Assembly (NCBI GenBank): GCA_963422685.1
Contig: OY730442.1
Location: 1,736,001-1,800,000 of the forward strand
Length of the DNA stretch: 64,000 nt
DNA from: Spongiihabitans sp963422685
Lineage (GTDB): Bacteria; Pseudomonadota; Gammaproteobacteria; Arenicellales; Poriferihabitantaceae
Direction of reading: 5' to 3'
The notes under the pieces were generated by a model, which saw only the letters and a program-made list of their open reading frames with translations, ran no database searches and was not told the origin of the DNA. Shown here in pieces: positions 1 to 8,278 of this stretch; position 1 is the first letter of the stretch, and each line of letters starts with the position of its first letter. The position numbers and the translations under genes were made by a program.

Positions 1-832
1 TCCCTCTCGGGCTGATCGGTCCTGTACCGCCGAAGTCCGCGACGATCCGGTTTTCTTCAAATGAAACTTTGACGCTAAGATTTATGCAGTCAAAATAGCC
101 ATCCACCATCAGGTCGCTGCGCGCTTCGCCCCGGGGCAGTTGACTAATGCAGGCCAGGGTTGCCTGATAACTATGCTCAAGAATAAACCGGGATAACTGA
201 TCAATATTGTCCAGCCTGAATTCCTCCAGCATGGCCACCAGCCGCTTGTAACCGGTTTGATTACAGCCCGCCAGCGAAAACAGGTCGCCAATCACCTGAT
301 CGGCAACCCGGACGTTGTGGCGAATGATGTTGAGCAATAACCGGTTCACCTGGCCGCGTTCGGCAAACTTGATGATGGGCACGCACAGACCTTCTTCGTA
401 AACAGAGTCGGCATCGGCGCCGAACCCGCGTCCGCCGATATCCACTACATGGGCGGTACAGGCAAAAAATCCGATCAGATCATGTTTGTAAAACGCAGGA
501 GATACAAAAGTGAAATCGTGTAAATGCCCGGTGCCTTTCCAGGGGTCATTGGTGACGTATACATCGCCTTCAAATATATTATCTGCTCCAATATCGTTGA
601 TGAAATGTGGAACCGCGTCCGCCATGGCGTTGACATGTCCCGGCGTACCGGTCACCGCCTGGGCCAGCATCTGGCCCAGGCGGTTGAATATCCCGGCGGA
701 CAAATCGCCGGCTTCGCGCACACTGGTCGAAAATGCGGTTCGGACCAACGCCCGAGCCTGCTCTTCGACGATGGAAATCAATCGATTCCACATGACCTGA
801 TGTTCGATTGATGCGGTGGTTTGTGTGTTCAT
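1..832 (-). CDS. hyuB: Hydantoinase B / 5-oxoprolinase beta-type subunit (partial, C-terminus outside window)
   Basis: The reading frame starts with ATG at 832 and is still open at base 1, so only about 277 N-terminal residues are visible (the family is usually 500-600 aa). It contains the motifs GTPGHVNAMA and VTNDPWKGTGHLHDF, typical of the HyuB family, which acts with HyuA in ATP-dependent opening of hydantoin or 5-oxoproline rings in the cytoplasm. The start codon overlaps the stop of the upstream hyuA as ATGA, so the two are translationally coupled, as expected for subunits of one enzyme. Whether the substrate is a hydantoin, N-methylhydantoin or 5-oxoproline cannot be told from sequence. 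Confidence 0.9.
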   Translation of the reverse strand, partial: MNTQTTASIEHQVMWNRLISIVEEQARALVRTAFSTSVREAGDLSAGIFNRLGQMLAQAVTGTPGHVNAMADAVPHFINDIGADNIFEGDVYVTNDPWKGTGHLHDFTFVSPAFYKHDLIGFFACTAHVVDIGGRGFGADADSVYEEGLCVPIIKFAERGQVNRLLLNIIRHNVRVADQVIGDLFSLAGCNQTGYKRLVAMLEEFRLDNIDQLSRFILEHSYQATLACISQLPRGEARSDLMVDGYFDCINLSVKVSFEENRIVADFGGTGPISPRG

Positions 833-2946
833 GCCGGTGCGCCTGCCGAAAGGTTTTTAGTGATGATCAAACAGCCGTCCATCATCATTTTCGCGGTAAA
901 TCCGTGCGGGATGATGCCGGTGGTTTCGTCTTCTACGATTATCGCCGGGCCGTGAATGGCCATGCTGGCCTGGATGTCGCTGCGATTGATTGTGGCGGCA
1001 TCGACGAAAGATTTTCTGGCCGGGTCGAATAATGATCGCGTATTTTCCTGCGGTGGCGCGCTGCTGATGGCACTGTGTTGCTGGCCCCGGATTTTGTCTT
1101 CAAGGAGTTTTGGTGCATCAGTTGTGGTGCTGGTGCGCACCGACCAACCGGTAATTTCAATCGCAAGATCACCCACCGTGCGACCAAACAGCGCCTGGTA
1201 GGCTGATTCGAATCGGCTGGTTAAATACGGTTTATTCCAGTTTTCCATCTGGTTTATATCCAGGCTGACCGGAATTTCCCAGCCCTGGCCCATATACCGC
1301 ATCATCGCTTTGCACTGATGCAGCCGATTTTGTTTAGCCCTGGTATGCGTCACATATTGCCCGGACTGTCTGGCAAGGTCGTTGACCAGGACGCGAACAT
1401 GTTCTATATCCAGCTTCGCCATTGGTTGGTAATCACTGCGCAGGGCTTCAAAACTGAACGGCGCAATCAGGAACCCGATTGCCGAACCGACACCCGCGCC
1501 GGGCGGTACCAGAAGTTTTTCAATATTCAATTTTTCGCACAGCCGGCCGGCGTGCAGCGGTGCCGCACCGCCGAAAGCAATCATGGCGTATTCGCTCAGG
1601 TCTTCGCCATTTTCCACCGCGTGCATGCGGGCCGCATTCGCCATATTTTCATCAATCACCTCACAGATGCCGAAGGCGGAGTCGTTGGCGCTCATGCCGA
1701 GCACCTCGCCAATTTGCGCCACTGCCGCCGCTTCTGCATTTTGCCGACAGAGTTTCATCGACCCGCCGGCAAAATTATCCGGGTCGAGTTTTCCCAGGAT
1801 TAGATCGCCATCTGTCACCGTCGGGTATTCGCCGCCGCGGTTATAACAGGCTGGCCCCGGGCTGGCCCCGGCGCTGTGCGGGCCGACCCGAATTTGCCGC
1901 ATATCATCAACCTGTGCGATCGAGCCGCCGCCGGCACCGATTTCCACCATTTCGATGACGGGAATGGAAACCGGCATGCCGCTGCCTTGCTTGAATCGAT
2001 AGCTGCGGGCGACCTCAAAAGAGGTGGCGGTGTTCGGCGTGGCGTCTTTTATCATGCAGATCTTTGCGGTGGTGCCGCCCATATCGAAGGACAAGGCCCG
2101 GGTTATGCCGTGCGACCTGGCGATATATGCGGCGAAAATGACGCCGCCGGCCGGCCCGGATTCCACCAGCCGCACCGGAAATGCCACCGCATCATCCACC
2201 GAAATCAGGCCGCCTCCAGAGTGCATCAGGTACACCGGACAGCAAGCGCCCAGATCTGATAATTTCTGTATCAGCCTGTCCATGTAGGATTTGATCATGG
2301 GTTTGATGTAGGCATTCGCGCAAACCGTATTGAATCGCTCGTATTCACGCATCAACGGTGATACTTCGCTGGATAGCGAGACCGAGACTTCGGGTAATTG
2401 TCTTGCCAGCTCATACCGGATCAACCGCTCGTGCCGGCCATCCACATAAGAATGAATCAGCCCTATGGCAATGCTTTGGTATGCCCGGGCTTTTAATTTC
2501 CCGATCAGCGGTTTGAGTTGATCCGGGTCGAGTGCGATCAGCACCTCGCCGGTGGCGCTCAAGCGTTCGCAGACGGTGTAACGATGTTGGCGCTCGATCA
2601 GTGGCGTGGGTAAAGTCAGATTAATGTCGTACTGCTCGAAACGGTTCTCGGTGCGCATTTCGATGACATCCCGAAAACCATCGGTGGTGATCAACGCGGT
2701 TTTCGCGCCGCTGCGTTGAATCAATGCGTTGGTTGCCAGCGTGGTGCCATGAATGATCATGGAAATTTCCGATACCGCGATGCCCGCATTTTCGGTGATT
2801 TTGGTAATGCCTTGCAAAATGGCTTGTTCTGGAGCGTGTTCGGTGGTCAGTAACTTCTCGGAAAAGAGCCCCTGCTCAGTTTGCAATGCCAAGTCGGTAA
2901 ATGTGCCGCCTATGTCAACGCCCAGTCTTGGGTGGTTTGTGGCCAT
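829..2946 (-). CDS. hyuA: Hydantoinase A / 5-oxoprolinase alpha-type subunit
   Basis: A 705-aa protein of the HyuA family. The N-terminus carries the DIGGTFTD phosphate-binding motif (residues 11-18), followed by HGTTLATNAL near residue 65 and SFDMGGTTAK near residue 295; these are the ASKHA-type ATPase signatures of hydantoinase A. With HyuB it forms the ATP-dependent amidohydrolase of hydantoin/5-oxoproline metabolism. Length matches the family (about 680-720 aa). It overlaps hyuB by four bases (ATGA). Family assignment is secure; substrate is not. Confidence 0.93.
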   Translation of the reverse strand: MATNHPRLGVDIGGTFTDLALQTEQGLFSEKLLTTEHAPEQAILQGITKITENAGIAVSEISMIIHGTTLATNALIQRSGAKTALITTDGFRDVIEMRTENRFEQYDINLTLPTPLIERQHRYTVCERLSATGEVLIALDPDQLKPLIGKLKARAYQSIAIGLIHSYVDGRHERLIRYELARQLPEVSVSLSSEVSPLMREYERFNTVCANAYIKPMIKSYMDRLIQKLSDLGACCPVYLMHSGGGLISVDDAVAFPVRLVESGPAGGVIFAAYIARSHGITRALSFDMGGTTAKICMIKDATPNTATSFEVARSYRFKQGSGMPVSIPVIEMVEIGAGGGSIAQVDDMRQIRVGPHSAGASPGPACYNRGGEYPTVTDGDLILGKLDPDNFAGGSMKLCRQNAEAAAVAQIGEVLGMSANDSAFGICEVIDENMANAARMHAVENGEDLSEYAMIAFGGAAPLHAGRLCEKLNIEKLLVPPGAGVGSAIGFLIAPFSFEALRSDYQPMAKLDIEHVRVLVNDLARQSGQYVTHTRAKQNRLHQCKAMMRYMGQGWEIPVSLDINQMENWNKPYLTSRFESAYQALFGRTVGDLAIEITGWSVRTSTTTDAPKLLEDKIRGQQHSAISSAPPQENTRSLFDPARKSFVDAATINRSDIQASMAIHGPAIIVEDETTGIIPHGFTAKMMMDGCLIITKNLSAGAPA

Positions 2947-3265
2947 TTCATAATAAACTAAAAATTCATAAATTTGAGAAGCAGGTGCTTTTGCGCCAGT
3001 ATACGAGACAAATCAGGCAGCCGGATAATAACTGACAGGAGTTTTCAATCCTATGCCGATACAGTGTATTTGGTGTAACAGGTCAGATTGCGCCGCTCAT
3101 CCCCGGCCACCCGCAGCAGCGCGAACCGCGACCCAGGCAAAAGTTTCCTTAGCCGGGCGAGGTCATCGATTCGGCGGTCAATTCCGGTTCACCGCCCCGA
3201 CCGACACCACGGATTTTCCAGTCTTTTCCAATGTTGCACCAGGAACCCTGGCTATCAAAACAGCG
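2947..3265. other. Intergenic stretch without a supported gene
   Basis: These 319 bases lie between the start of hyuA (minus) and the end of ispG (minus). Short plus-strand frames exist, but they lack a Shine-Dalgarno sequence, a recognisable motif and family-like composition. The part next to 2946 is AT-rich and is the likely promoter region of hyuAB. I see no clear terminator hairpin with a T run for ispG. Confidence 0.5.
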
Positions 3266-4399
3266 CTATCCGGTTGAAGCGATTAATGTCTGCAATTCAA
3301 CGTCCAGCCGGTCCAGAATTTCGTGGTATTTGAAAGCCCCGACTTTTTCTCCGCGTTTTTTCAGGTTGACATAGTTTGGACCACACCACAGCCCCAGGTC
3401 TGCATCATCGGTTTCCCCGGGCCCATTCACCCGGCAGCCCATTACGGCGATGGTAATGGCGTGATCCTGCGCATACCGGGTTCTTGATTTGACTTTTTGC
3501 GCCAGGTCGATGAAAGCCGCATTTTCTACCCGGGAGCAGCTCGGGCAGCTAATCAGATTCAATTTGTCTGCATCAAAGTGGACAACGGTTTTGACCCGTC
3601 CTGCGGAGATGTCTTTTAAAATTTGACGGCCGGCGCGGATTTCCTCGTGCTTGTGGTCATAGGGCAGGGTCAGCGAAACCCGAATCGTGTCGCCGATACC
3701 TTTACCGATGAGCTGTTCAAACGCAATTCTGGTTTTTTCGATGCCTTCCGGCGGCATGCCCGCTTCGGTGACACCCAGATGCAAGGGGATATCCGGTCGA
3801 ACCTGGGCGAATTGCTGACAGGCGGCAATCGTTTTTCGCGGGTCCGAGTCTTTCAGCGAAACACAATACCGGGTAAACCCGACCGTATCCAGCCATTCGC
3901 TGTGTTCCAGCGCACTTTCCACCATGGGCGCGATTGAGTCATGCCTGGCATATCGGCCCAGCTTGTCGGGATCAACCGAGCCCGCATTGACACCGACCCG
4001 CATCGCGCAACCATGCTTGTCGGCTATCTCGACTAAATACTGTACTTTGTCTTTCCAGGGTTTTTTGCGTTCGTGGTGATACAGGTGGCCGGGGTTGTAA
4101 CGAATTTTATCCACATGGGGCGCCAGCATTTCTGCCAGACGATAGTTTTCCTGCAAATCCACGCTTAATACGGCCCGGGATTGCTGGCGCAATTCAATCA
4201 GGGCCTGGGCATCTTTTTTATTGTCTGCCGCTATGCGTATGACATCCGCACCCGCAGCCTCAAGGGATCTGAGTTGCTTTAAAGTGGCGGGAATATCGGT
4301 GGTTGGCGTGGCACACATACTTTGTACTGCGATGGGGTGGCCATTTCCGATGGTAATATTGCCGATTTTTACGGTTCGGGTTTGATTTCTTTCTATCAT
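3266..4399 (-). CDS. ispG: 4-hydroxy-3-methylbut-2-en-1-yl diphosphate synthase (flavodoxin)
   Basis: A 377-aa IspG (GcpE) protein, the [4Fe-4S] enzyme converting MEcPP to HMBPP in the methylerythritol phosphate route to isoprenoids. The cluster ligands are visible: C285 and C288 in SCPSCSR, C322 in GCRVNGPGE and E329 seven residues later, the same spacing as in the Escherichia coli enzyme. The N-terminal TIM-barrel part has the typical VQSMCATPTTD. It is transcribed divergently from birA. In many gammaproteobacteria ispG sits next to hisS or rodZ; here it does not. Confidence 0.96.
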   Translation of the reverse strand: MIERNQTRTVKIGNITIGNGHPIAVQSMCATPTTDIPATLKQLRSLEAAGADVIRIAADNKKDAQALIELRQQSRAVLSVDLQENYRLAEMLAPHVDKIRYNPGHLYHHERKKPWKDKVQYLVEIADKHGCAMRVGVNAGSVDPDKLGRYARHDSIAPMVESALEHSEWLDTVGFTRYCVSLKDSDPRKTIAACQQFAQVRPDIPLHLGVTEAGMPPEGIEKTRIAFEQLIGKGIGDTIRVSLTLPYDHKHEEIRAGRQILKDISAGRVKTVVHFDADKLNLISCPSCSRVENAAFIDLAQKVKSRTRYAQDHAITIAVMGCRVNGPGETDDADLGLWCGPNYVNLKKRGEKVGAFKYHEILDRLDVELQTLIASTG

Positions 4400-4509
4400 G
4401 CTTGTGGCGGGTGGGTATGAGGTGTATACCCTGACGGATACGGGTATGCTGTTTTTTCAGAACAAACAATTTAATTCATCATGCTTTATTCATCGTAACC
4501 TTATTCATC

Positions 4510-5283
4510 ATGAAGCATAACATCAATAATATTGCTGCAATGCTGGGGGCATCGCAAAAATATTGCGGTGGGCGCATTCGCTGTTTTGAGGAAATCGAAT
4601 CGACCAATTCCTGGATGCTTGGTCAAATTCAATCCGGCCGCCCGATTGATGGCATTATCTGTCTGGCAGAAACCCAAACCGCTGGCAGAGGCCGATACGG
4701 CAGCACCTGGGTGACGCCGCCCTCCGGCGCTGTCGCCATGTCTATCGGCTGGCGTCTGGAGAATAAAAATCCGCAAGGGTTGTCTTTGGTTTCCGGGTTA
4801 GCCGTGGTGCGCTCCTTGCAGGAGCTGGGGGTAAAAAATATCAAATTGAAATGGCCTAACGATATTGTCGCAGACGGCGCAAAACTCGGCGGTATTCTGG
4901 TGGAAATTGCCGATTTTCAATGCGTCATCGGAATCGGTATCAATGTTCACATCCCGGCTGGATTTGCGTTGCCGGTCAATCAGCCCTGGGTGGATATATC
5001 CTCACTCGGTTATCAAATTGATCGGGACCGACTGGCTGCCCAAATAATACTCAACCATGAGCGCTTGCTTGGCCGATACCGGTCGGGCGGATTCTCCGGC
5101 TTTGCGGATAAGTGGAATGCGCTGCACGCCTACCAAAACCGGATGGTTGATATTTTTTCTGCTGGCGGGCGGTCAACTGGGATGGCCCTGGGGGTGGATA
5201 AATCGGGTGCGCTGTTGATCGCAAGGGATGGAAGCATTCATCGTATAACGTCGGGTGAAGTTTCTGCTCGACCAGCCGGATAG
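4510..5283 (+). CDS. birA: Biotin--[acetyl-CoA-carboxylase] ligase, short form
   Basis: A 257-aa biotin protein ligase. It shows the biotinyl-AMP loop GRGRYG (residues 59-64), KWPND (114-118) and the lysine of AKLGGIL near 125, plus a C-terminal SH3-like end. It activates biotin to biotinoyl-AMP and attaches it to the biotin carboxyl carrier protein. The protein begins directly at the catalytic domain: the N-terminal winged-helix repressor domain of E. coli BirA (321 aa) is missing, so it probably does not act as the bio-operon repressor. It is followed after three bases by coaX, the usual birA-coaX arrangement. No good Shine-Dalgarno sequence precedes the ATG. Confidence 0.93.
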   Translation: MKHNINNIAAMLGASQKYCGGRIRCFEEIESTNSWMLGQIQSGRPIDGIICLAETQTAGRGRYGSTWVTPPSGAVAMSIGWRLENKNPQGLSLVSGLAVVRSLQELGVKNIKLKWPNDIVADGAKLGGILVEIADFQCVIGIGINVHIPAGFALPVNQPWVDISSLGYQIDRDRLAAQIILNHERLLGRYRSGGFSGFADKWNALHAYQNRMVDIFSAGGRSTGMALGVDKSGALLIARDGSIHRITSGEVSARPAG

Positions 5284-5286
5284 CAA

Positions 5287-6093
5287 ATGAAAATATTAAT
5301 CGATACAGGCAATCGGCGTATAAAGTGGGCAACTTCTGATCAAATCAATGGTTTAAATAACAGTCCGGCAGTTGACCGGCCCAGGTTTGGGCGAATAATC
5401 AGCGGACAAACTATGGATACCCGTTCAATCAGCCTGGTTGAAACCCTTTTTCGTCGGTTCGGGAAAGTCCCGGCGGCGGATTCGATTTGGATTTCCTGTG
5501 TATGTAAAGATTTTGCAAAAACAGCAATGAACCGGGTTTGTCGCGCTCTATGGGGTATCAGGCCAGATTATATACAGGCCAGCGCCCATGCTGCGGGGGT
5601 GAATAACGGCTATGAGCCCCCCGCATCGCTGGGGGCCGACCGCTGGGCGGCGCTGGTCGCCGCCAGACATCTGACTGGCGCAAAACCAACGCTCATAATC
5701 GACGCCGGGACGGCAGTTACCGTGGATTATCTGGATGGCGGTGGTCAGTTTGCCGGCGGGGTGATTTTCCCGGGTATGGCGACCATGATTGAATCACTCA
5801 ATGCCCGAACCGGCCGGATCAAAGGTGTCAGGCCGCCTGAACATGAAAATCAACCACGATTAGCGAATACAAATACCCGATCTGCGGTTGAAAATGGTGT
5901 GATGTTATCGATAATTGCAGGGGTGGATCAAGCGGTTGAGCATCATCCGTTCGCAGAGGATGAAAATTTCAAAATTATCATTACTGGCGGCGATGCGCCA
6001 TGGATCGCCAGGTTGTCCAGACATAAAATGCACGCAGAGCCGAATCTGGTGTTGGCGGGAATATTGCTCCTGAGCGAGGCAGCGAACCGATGA
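5287..6093 (+). CDS. coaX: Type III pantothenate kinase
   Basis: A 268-aa CoaX, catalysing the first step of coenzyme A synthesis (pantothenate to 4'-phosphopantothenate). The signatures are DTGN (residues 6-9, phosphate-binding), GADRW (116-120), DAGTA (139-143) and GGVIFPG (157-163). The type III enzyme belongs to the ASKHA fold and is not feedback-inhibited by CoA. It starts three bases after birA and its end overlaps the next gene by four bases, so birA, coaX and the SPOR protein form one operon. Confidence 0.95.
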   Translation: MKILIDTGNRRIKWATSDQINGLNNSPAVDRPRFGRIISGQTMDTRSISLVETLFRRFGKVPAADSIWISCVCKDFAKTAMNRVCRALWGIRPDYIQASAHAAGVNNGYEPPASLGADRWAALVAARHLTGAKPTLIIDAGTAVTVDYLDGGGQFAGGVIFPGMATMIESLNARTGRIKGVRPPEHENQPRLANTNTRSAVENGVMLSIIAGVDQAVEHHPFAEDENFKIIITGGDAPWIARLSRHKMHAEPNLVLAGILLLSEAANR

Positions 6094-6896
6094 AGTGGAT
6101 AGCGGCATTACTGATGATTGTCAATGTCGCGGTTTATTTGTGGGCGAGTGGCGGCCAGGTCAGCGTAGATGAAATTGCCCGCGGATCAAAACCGGATGTC
6201 AACAAGGCCGCAATGCTGCTGCTGCAAGAGACGGACAGCCAGAACCCGGATTTCGCCATTGTGACTCCCGGTCTGGATGAATCCGGGCCGGATTCTGCAC
6301 AATCGGTGGAATCGCCGCCAGCCAGCCAGTTGGTCCAGGTTGAAGTTGCTGTCGCCGCACCGGATGAAAACCCGGAACAACCAGAATTGCTCCAAAAAAC
6401 AATACCGGCCTGTTACCGGGTGGGCCCGTTCAAGCAGCAGCAGTCCTGGTTGTCCGCGAGGGAATGGATGACCCGAAATAATGCTGAATTTCAGCAAGTC
6501 ACCAGCCAAAGCCGGGAGCTGCGCGCGGTGCGGATATTTCTGGGGCCGTATGATTCAATCTCCGCCGCCGCGCCGGTTATGCAAGAGCTGAAAGAAAAAA
6601 ATCTTGAGCATTTCCCCTATTTGCTTGAGAACGGGCTTGCCCGCATATCCCTGGGCTATTTTACCCAGGAACCGCTCGCAGCTAAATTTTTAGACCACTT
6701 GCAGGCTATCGGTGTAGCGGCCAGGTCCCTGTCAGAGTATCAATTGCTCGGGCCCTTTAACTGGATGGAGATACCGGTGGAAAATATAGAGCAGAGCATA
6801 CTGGCCGCGCATGACTGGCAGGAACCTGCAGTCCGGCTGTCCCGGATTGAATGCCGGGGAAAACCAGCGCTACTCCACATGAAGATAAATACCTAA
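6090..6896 (+). CDS. Membrane-anchored SPOR-like domain protein
   Basis: A 268-aa protein with one N-terminal membrane segment (about residues 4-20, no clear cleavage site), a charged and proline-rich linker, and a C-terminal part from about residue 108 starting CYRVGPFKQ. Repeats of the type 'VRIFLGPYDS' and 'ARISLGYFTQ' are spaced like SPOR (peptidoglycan-binding) repeats. A SPOR-type protein downstream of coaX and upstream of the tRNA-tuf cluster is a common gammaproteobacterial arrangement. The role in cell envelope or division is inferred from the domain only. Confidence 0.75.
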   Translation: MKWIAALLMIVNVAVYLWASGGQVSVDEIARGSKPDVNKAAMLLLQETDSQNPDFAIVTPGLDESGPDSAQSVESPPASQLVQVEVAVAAPDENPEQPELLQKTIPACYRVGPFKQQQSWLSAREWMTRNNAEFQQVTSQSRELRAVRIFLGPYDSISAAAPVMQELKEKNLEHFPYLLENGLARISLGYFTQEPLAAKFLDHLQAIGVAARSLSEYQLLGPFNWMEIPVENIEQSILAAHDWQEPAVRLSRIECRGKPALLHMKINT

Positions 6897-6998
6897 GGAC
6901 AAATACGCCATCACTGCTTCGCAGAACCCTGAGCACCACCGCGAAATTGCCGGTTTCGGAAGGATGGATTGTATGGTGACAATCAGGCCGATTTGCCA

Positions 6999-7028
6999 TT
7001 GCAATTAACGGGTCAATTTGCGTAAAAT
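6999..7028 (+). promoter_or_regulatory. Candidate sigma-70 promoter of the tRNA-tuf cluster
   Basis: TTGCAA (6999-7004), an 18-base spacer and TAAAAT (7023-7028), followed by a GC-rich GCGC discriminator typical of stable-RNA promoters. It lies about 115 bases upstream of the first tRNA. It is read from sequence only; other AT-rich boxes between 7060 and 7130 could also serve. Confidence 0.5.
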
Positions 7029-7141
7029 CGCGCTCCATTTTTGATTTCGAATTTGTGTCTGTATGGCATGGTGAGAATTTTAAAAAATGGCGGCTATGGC
7101 ATTTTAATTATTTATTGATAATGATTTGATTTGTGGTGTAC

Positions 7142-7551
7142 GCCCGCATAGCTCAGTTGGCCAGAGCAGCTGATTTGTAAATGATTGCACCTTCATGAGG
7201 AAACTTGTGAAGTGGAGGTGGCTAAAACGGGGAAACCTTCTTGAATTTTTGCTGGGCCTGCTACTTAGGGTTATCCACAACTTTTGGCGGTTTTTAGCAA
7301 CATTAAAATGGCAATCCCGTGCTATGTCCCGGGTATTTGGGTATTTAACCCGGGATGGAGTGTAGAGACTTTACACCACCCACCTGATTCGTGGTCGGTT
7401 TGATGACGATGGTGAAGAGAAAGTCCAGACCCCAAACTTTGTCTGGTTCGTGTCCATTCATGATCTATACGGGCATGACTTGTAGAGGCCGTGAAAGCGG
7501 TAGTGGGTAAGAATCAGCAGGTCGTGGGTTCGAGTCCCTCTGCGGGCTCCA
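7142..7551 (+). tRNA. tRNA-Thr(UGU), interrupted by a group I intron
   Basis: The exons are 7142-7178 and 7512-7551, giving a 77-nt tRNA with encoded CCA. The acceptor stem is GCCCGCA pairing with TGCGGGC, the D arm GCTC/GAGC, the anticodon stem GCTGA/TCAGC with loop TTTGTAA (anticodon TGT at 7176-7178), and the T loop TTCGAGT. One T-T mismatch sits in the T stem. The coding is interrupted by 333 bases after the third anticodon base (between positions 36 and 37). The gene is first in a Thr-Tyr-Gly-Thr-tuf cluster whose order matches thrU-tyrU-glyT-thrT-tufB of E. coli, where thrU is uninterrupted. Splicing is needed for a functional tRNA. Confidence 0.93.
7179..7511 (+). other. Group I intron (IC3-like) inside tRNA-Thr(UGU)
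   Basis: The 333-nt insert follows a U (end of the 5' exon) and ends in G (7511), as required for group I introns. The core strongly resembles the Azoarcus tRNA-Ile IC3 intron: GTGTAGAGACT (7360-7370), CACCCACCT, ATGGTGAAG and AAGTCCAG (7421-7428). P7 can form from GACTT (7367-7371) and AAGTC (7421-7425). P2 is a 9-bp stem 7191-7199/7204-7212 closed by a GAAA tetraloop. A strong stem 7327-7334/7348-7355 fits a P6 extension. The guide GCA (7187-7189) can pair with the anticodon TGT as a 3-bp P1 with the required U-G. There is no homing endonuclease frame, so mobility would need help in trans. Fine structure is inferred by eye. Confidence 0.9.
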
Positions 7552-7721
7552 TTTTAAAGTGAGTTTTTACAGATACAAGAGTCAAGCAGCAATCCTTGTC
7601 TTCAGGCCCGGCCAGAAAATACTGCCGGAACATATTGAAAGTATAGGGTTTTGCCAGTGCGGGTTGTTGGTGGATTTCATGTATTGAACGAAAGCTGATG
7701 GTTTGCGCAAAATTTTTTGCA

Positions 7722-7806
7722 GGAGGGGTTCCCGAGCGGCCAAAGGGGGCAGACTGTAAATCTGCTGGCTCAGCCTTCGGAGGTTCGAATCCTCCCCCCT
7801 CCACCA
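7722..7806 (+). tRNA. tRNA-Tyr(GUA)
   Basis: An 85-nt class II tRNA with acceptor GGAGGGG/CCCCTCC, anticodon GTA in the loop of GCAGACTGTAAATCTGC, a long variable arm (GGCTCAGCC), T arm GGAGG-TTCGAAT-CCTCC and encoded CCA. Confidence 0.97.
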
Positions 7807-7967
7807 CGTTTTCGGTGTTTATGACTGGATTAGCGGTGGTGGAAATGCTTGGTTTTTTAATGAATGTGTTTAATAAACCCGGGATTTGTAAAAGTCGAAT
7901 CTGAAAGGTGAAAAAAATGGGTAGTTTGCTGGCTGGTGGTGAGATTAACCAGCGTTTAGAAAATTTT

Positions 7968-8042
7968 GCGGGTGTAGTTCAAAGGCTAGAACCTCAGCCT
8001 TCCAAGCTGATGATGTGGGTTCGATTCCCATCACCCGCTCCA
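7968..8042 (+). tRNA. tRNA-Gly(UCC)
   Basis: A 75-nt tRNA with acceptor GCGGGTG/CACCCGC, anticodon TCC, T loop TTCGATT and encoded CCA. It is the third tRNA of the cluster. Confidence 0.97.
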
Positions 8043-8104
8043 TAAGGGCTGGCTGCTGGGTAGCCCGTTTATGATGTAGCGGTGGATTTGCCGTCCTGAT
8101 AAAT

Positions 8105-8180
<76 letters not shown>

Positions 8181-8278
8181 GCGCAAGTCCAACAATATAA
8201 ACCGATGCGCCAAACGGCGTAGACTGGCTGAAATTTAGAAGTAAAGTTTGATTATTTGAAATTTTCGAGAATTAAACC

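Noticed and set aside
3053..3333. Plus-strand open frames between hyuA and ispG
   Set aside because: No ribosome-binding site, no recognisable motif, and overlap with the end of ispG; composition resembles non-coding DNA.
7179..7511. Homing endonuclease gene inside the group I intron
   Set aside because: The 333 bases hold no reading frame long enough for a LAGLIDADG or GIY-YIG protein.
7514..7807. Minus-strand frame of 97 codons over the tRNA-Tyr gene
   Set aside because: It is the complement of tRNA exon and tRNA-Tyr sequence; an artefact often annotated next to tRNAs.
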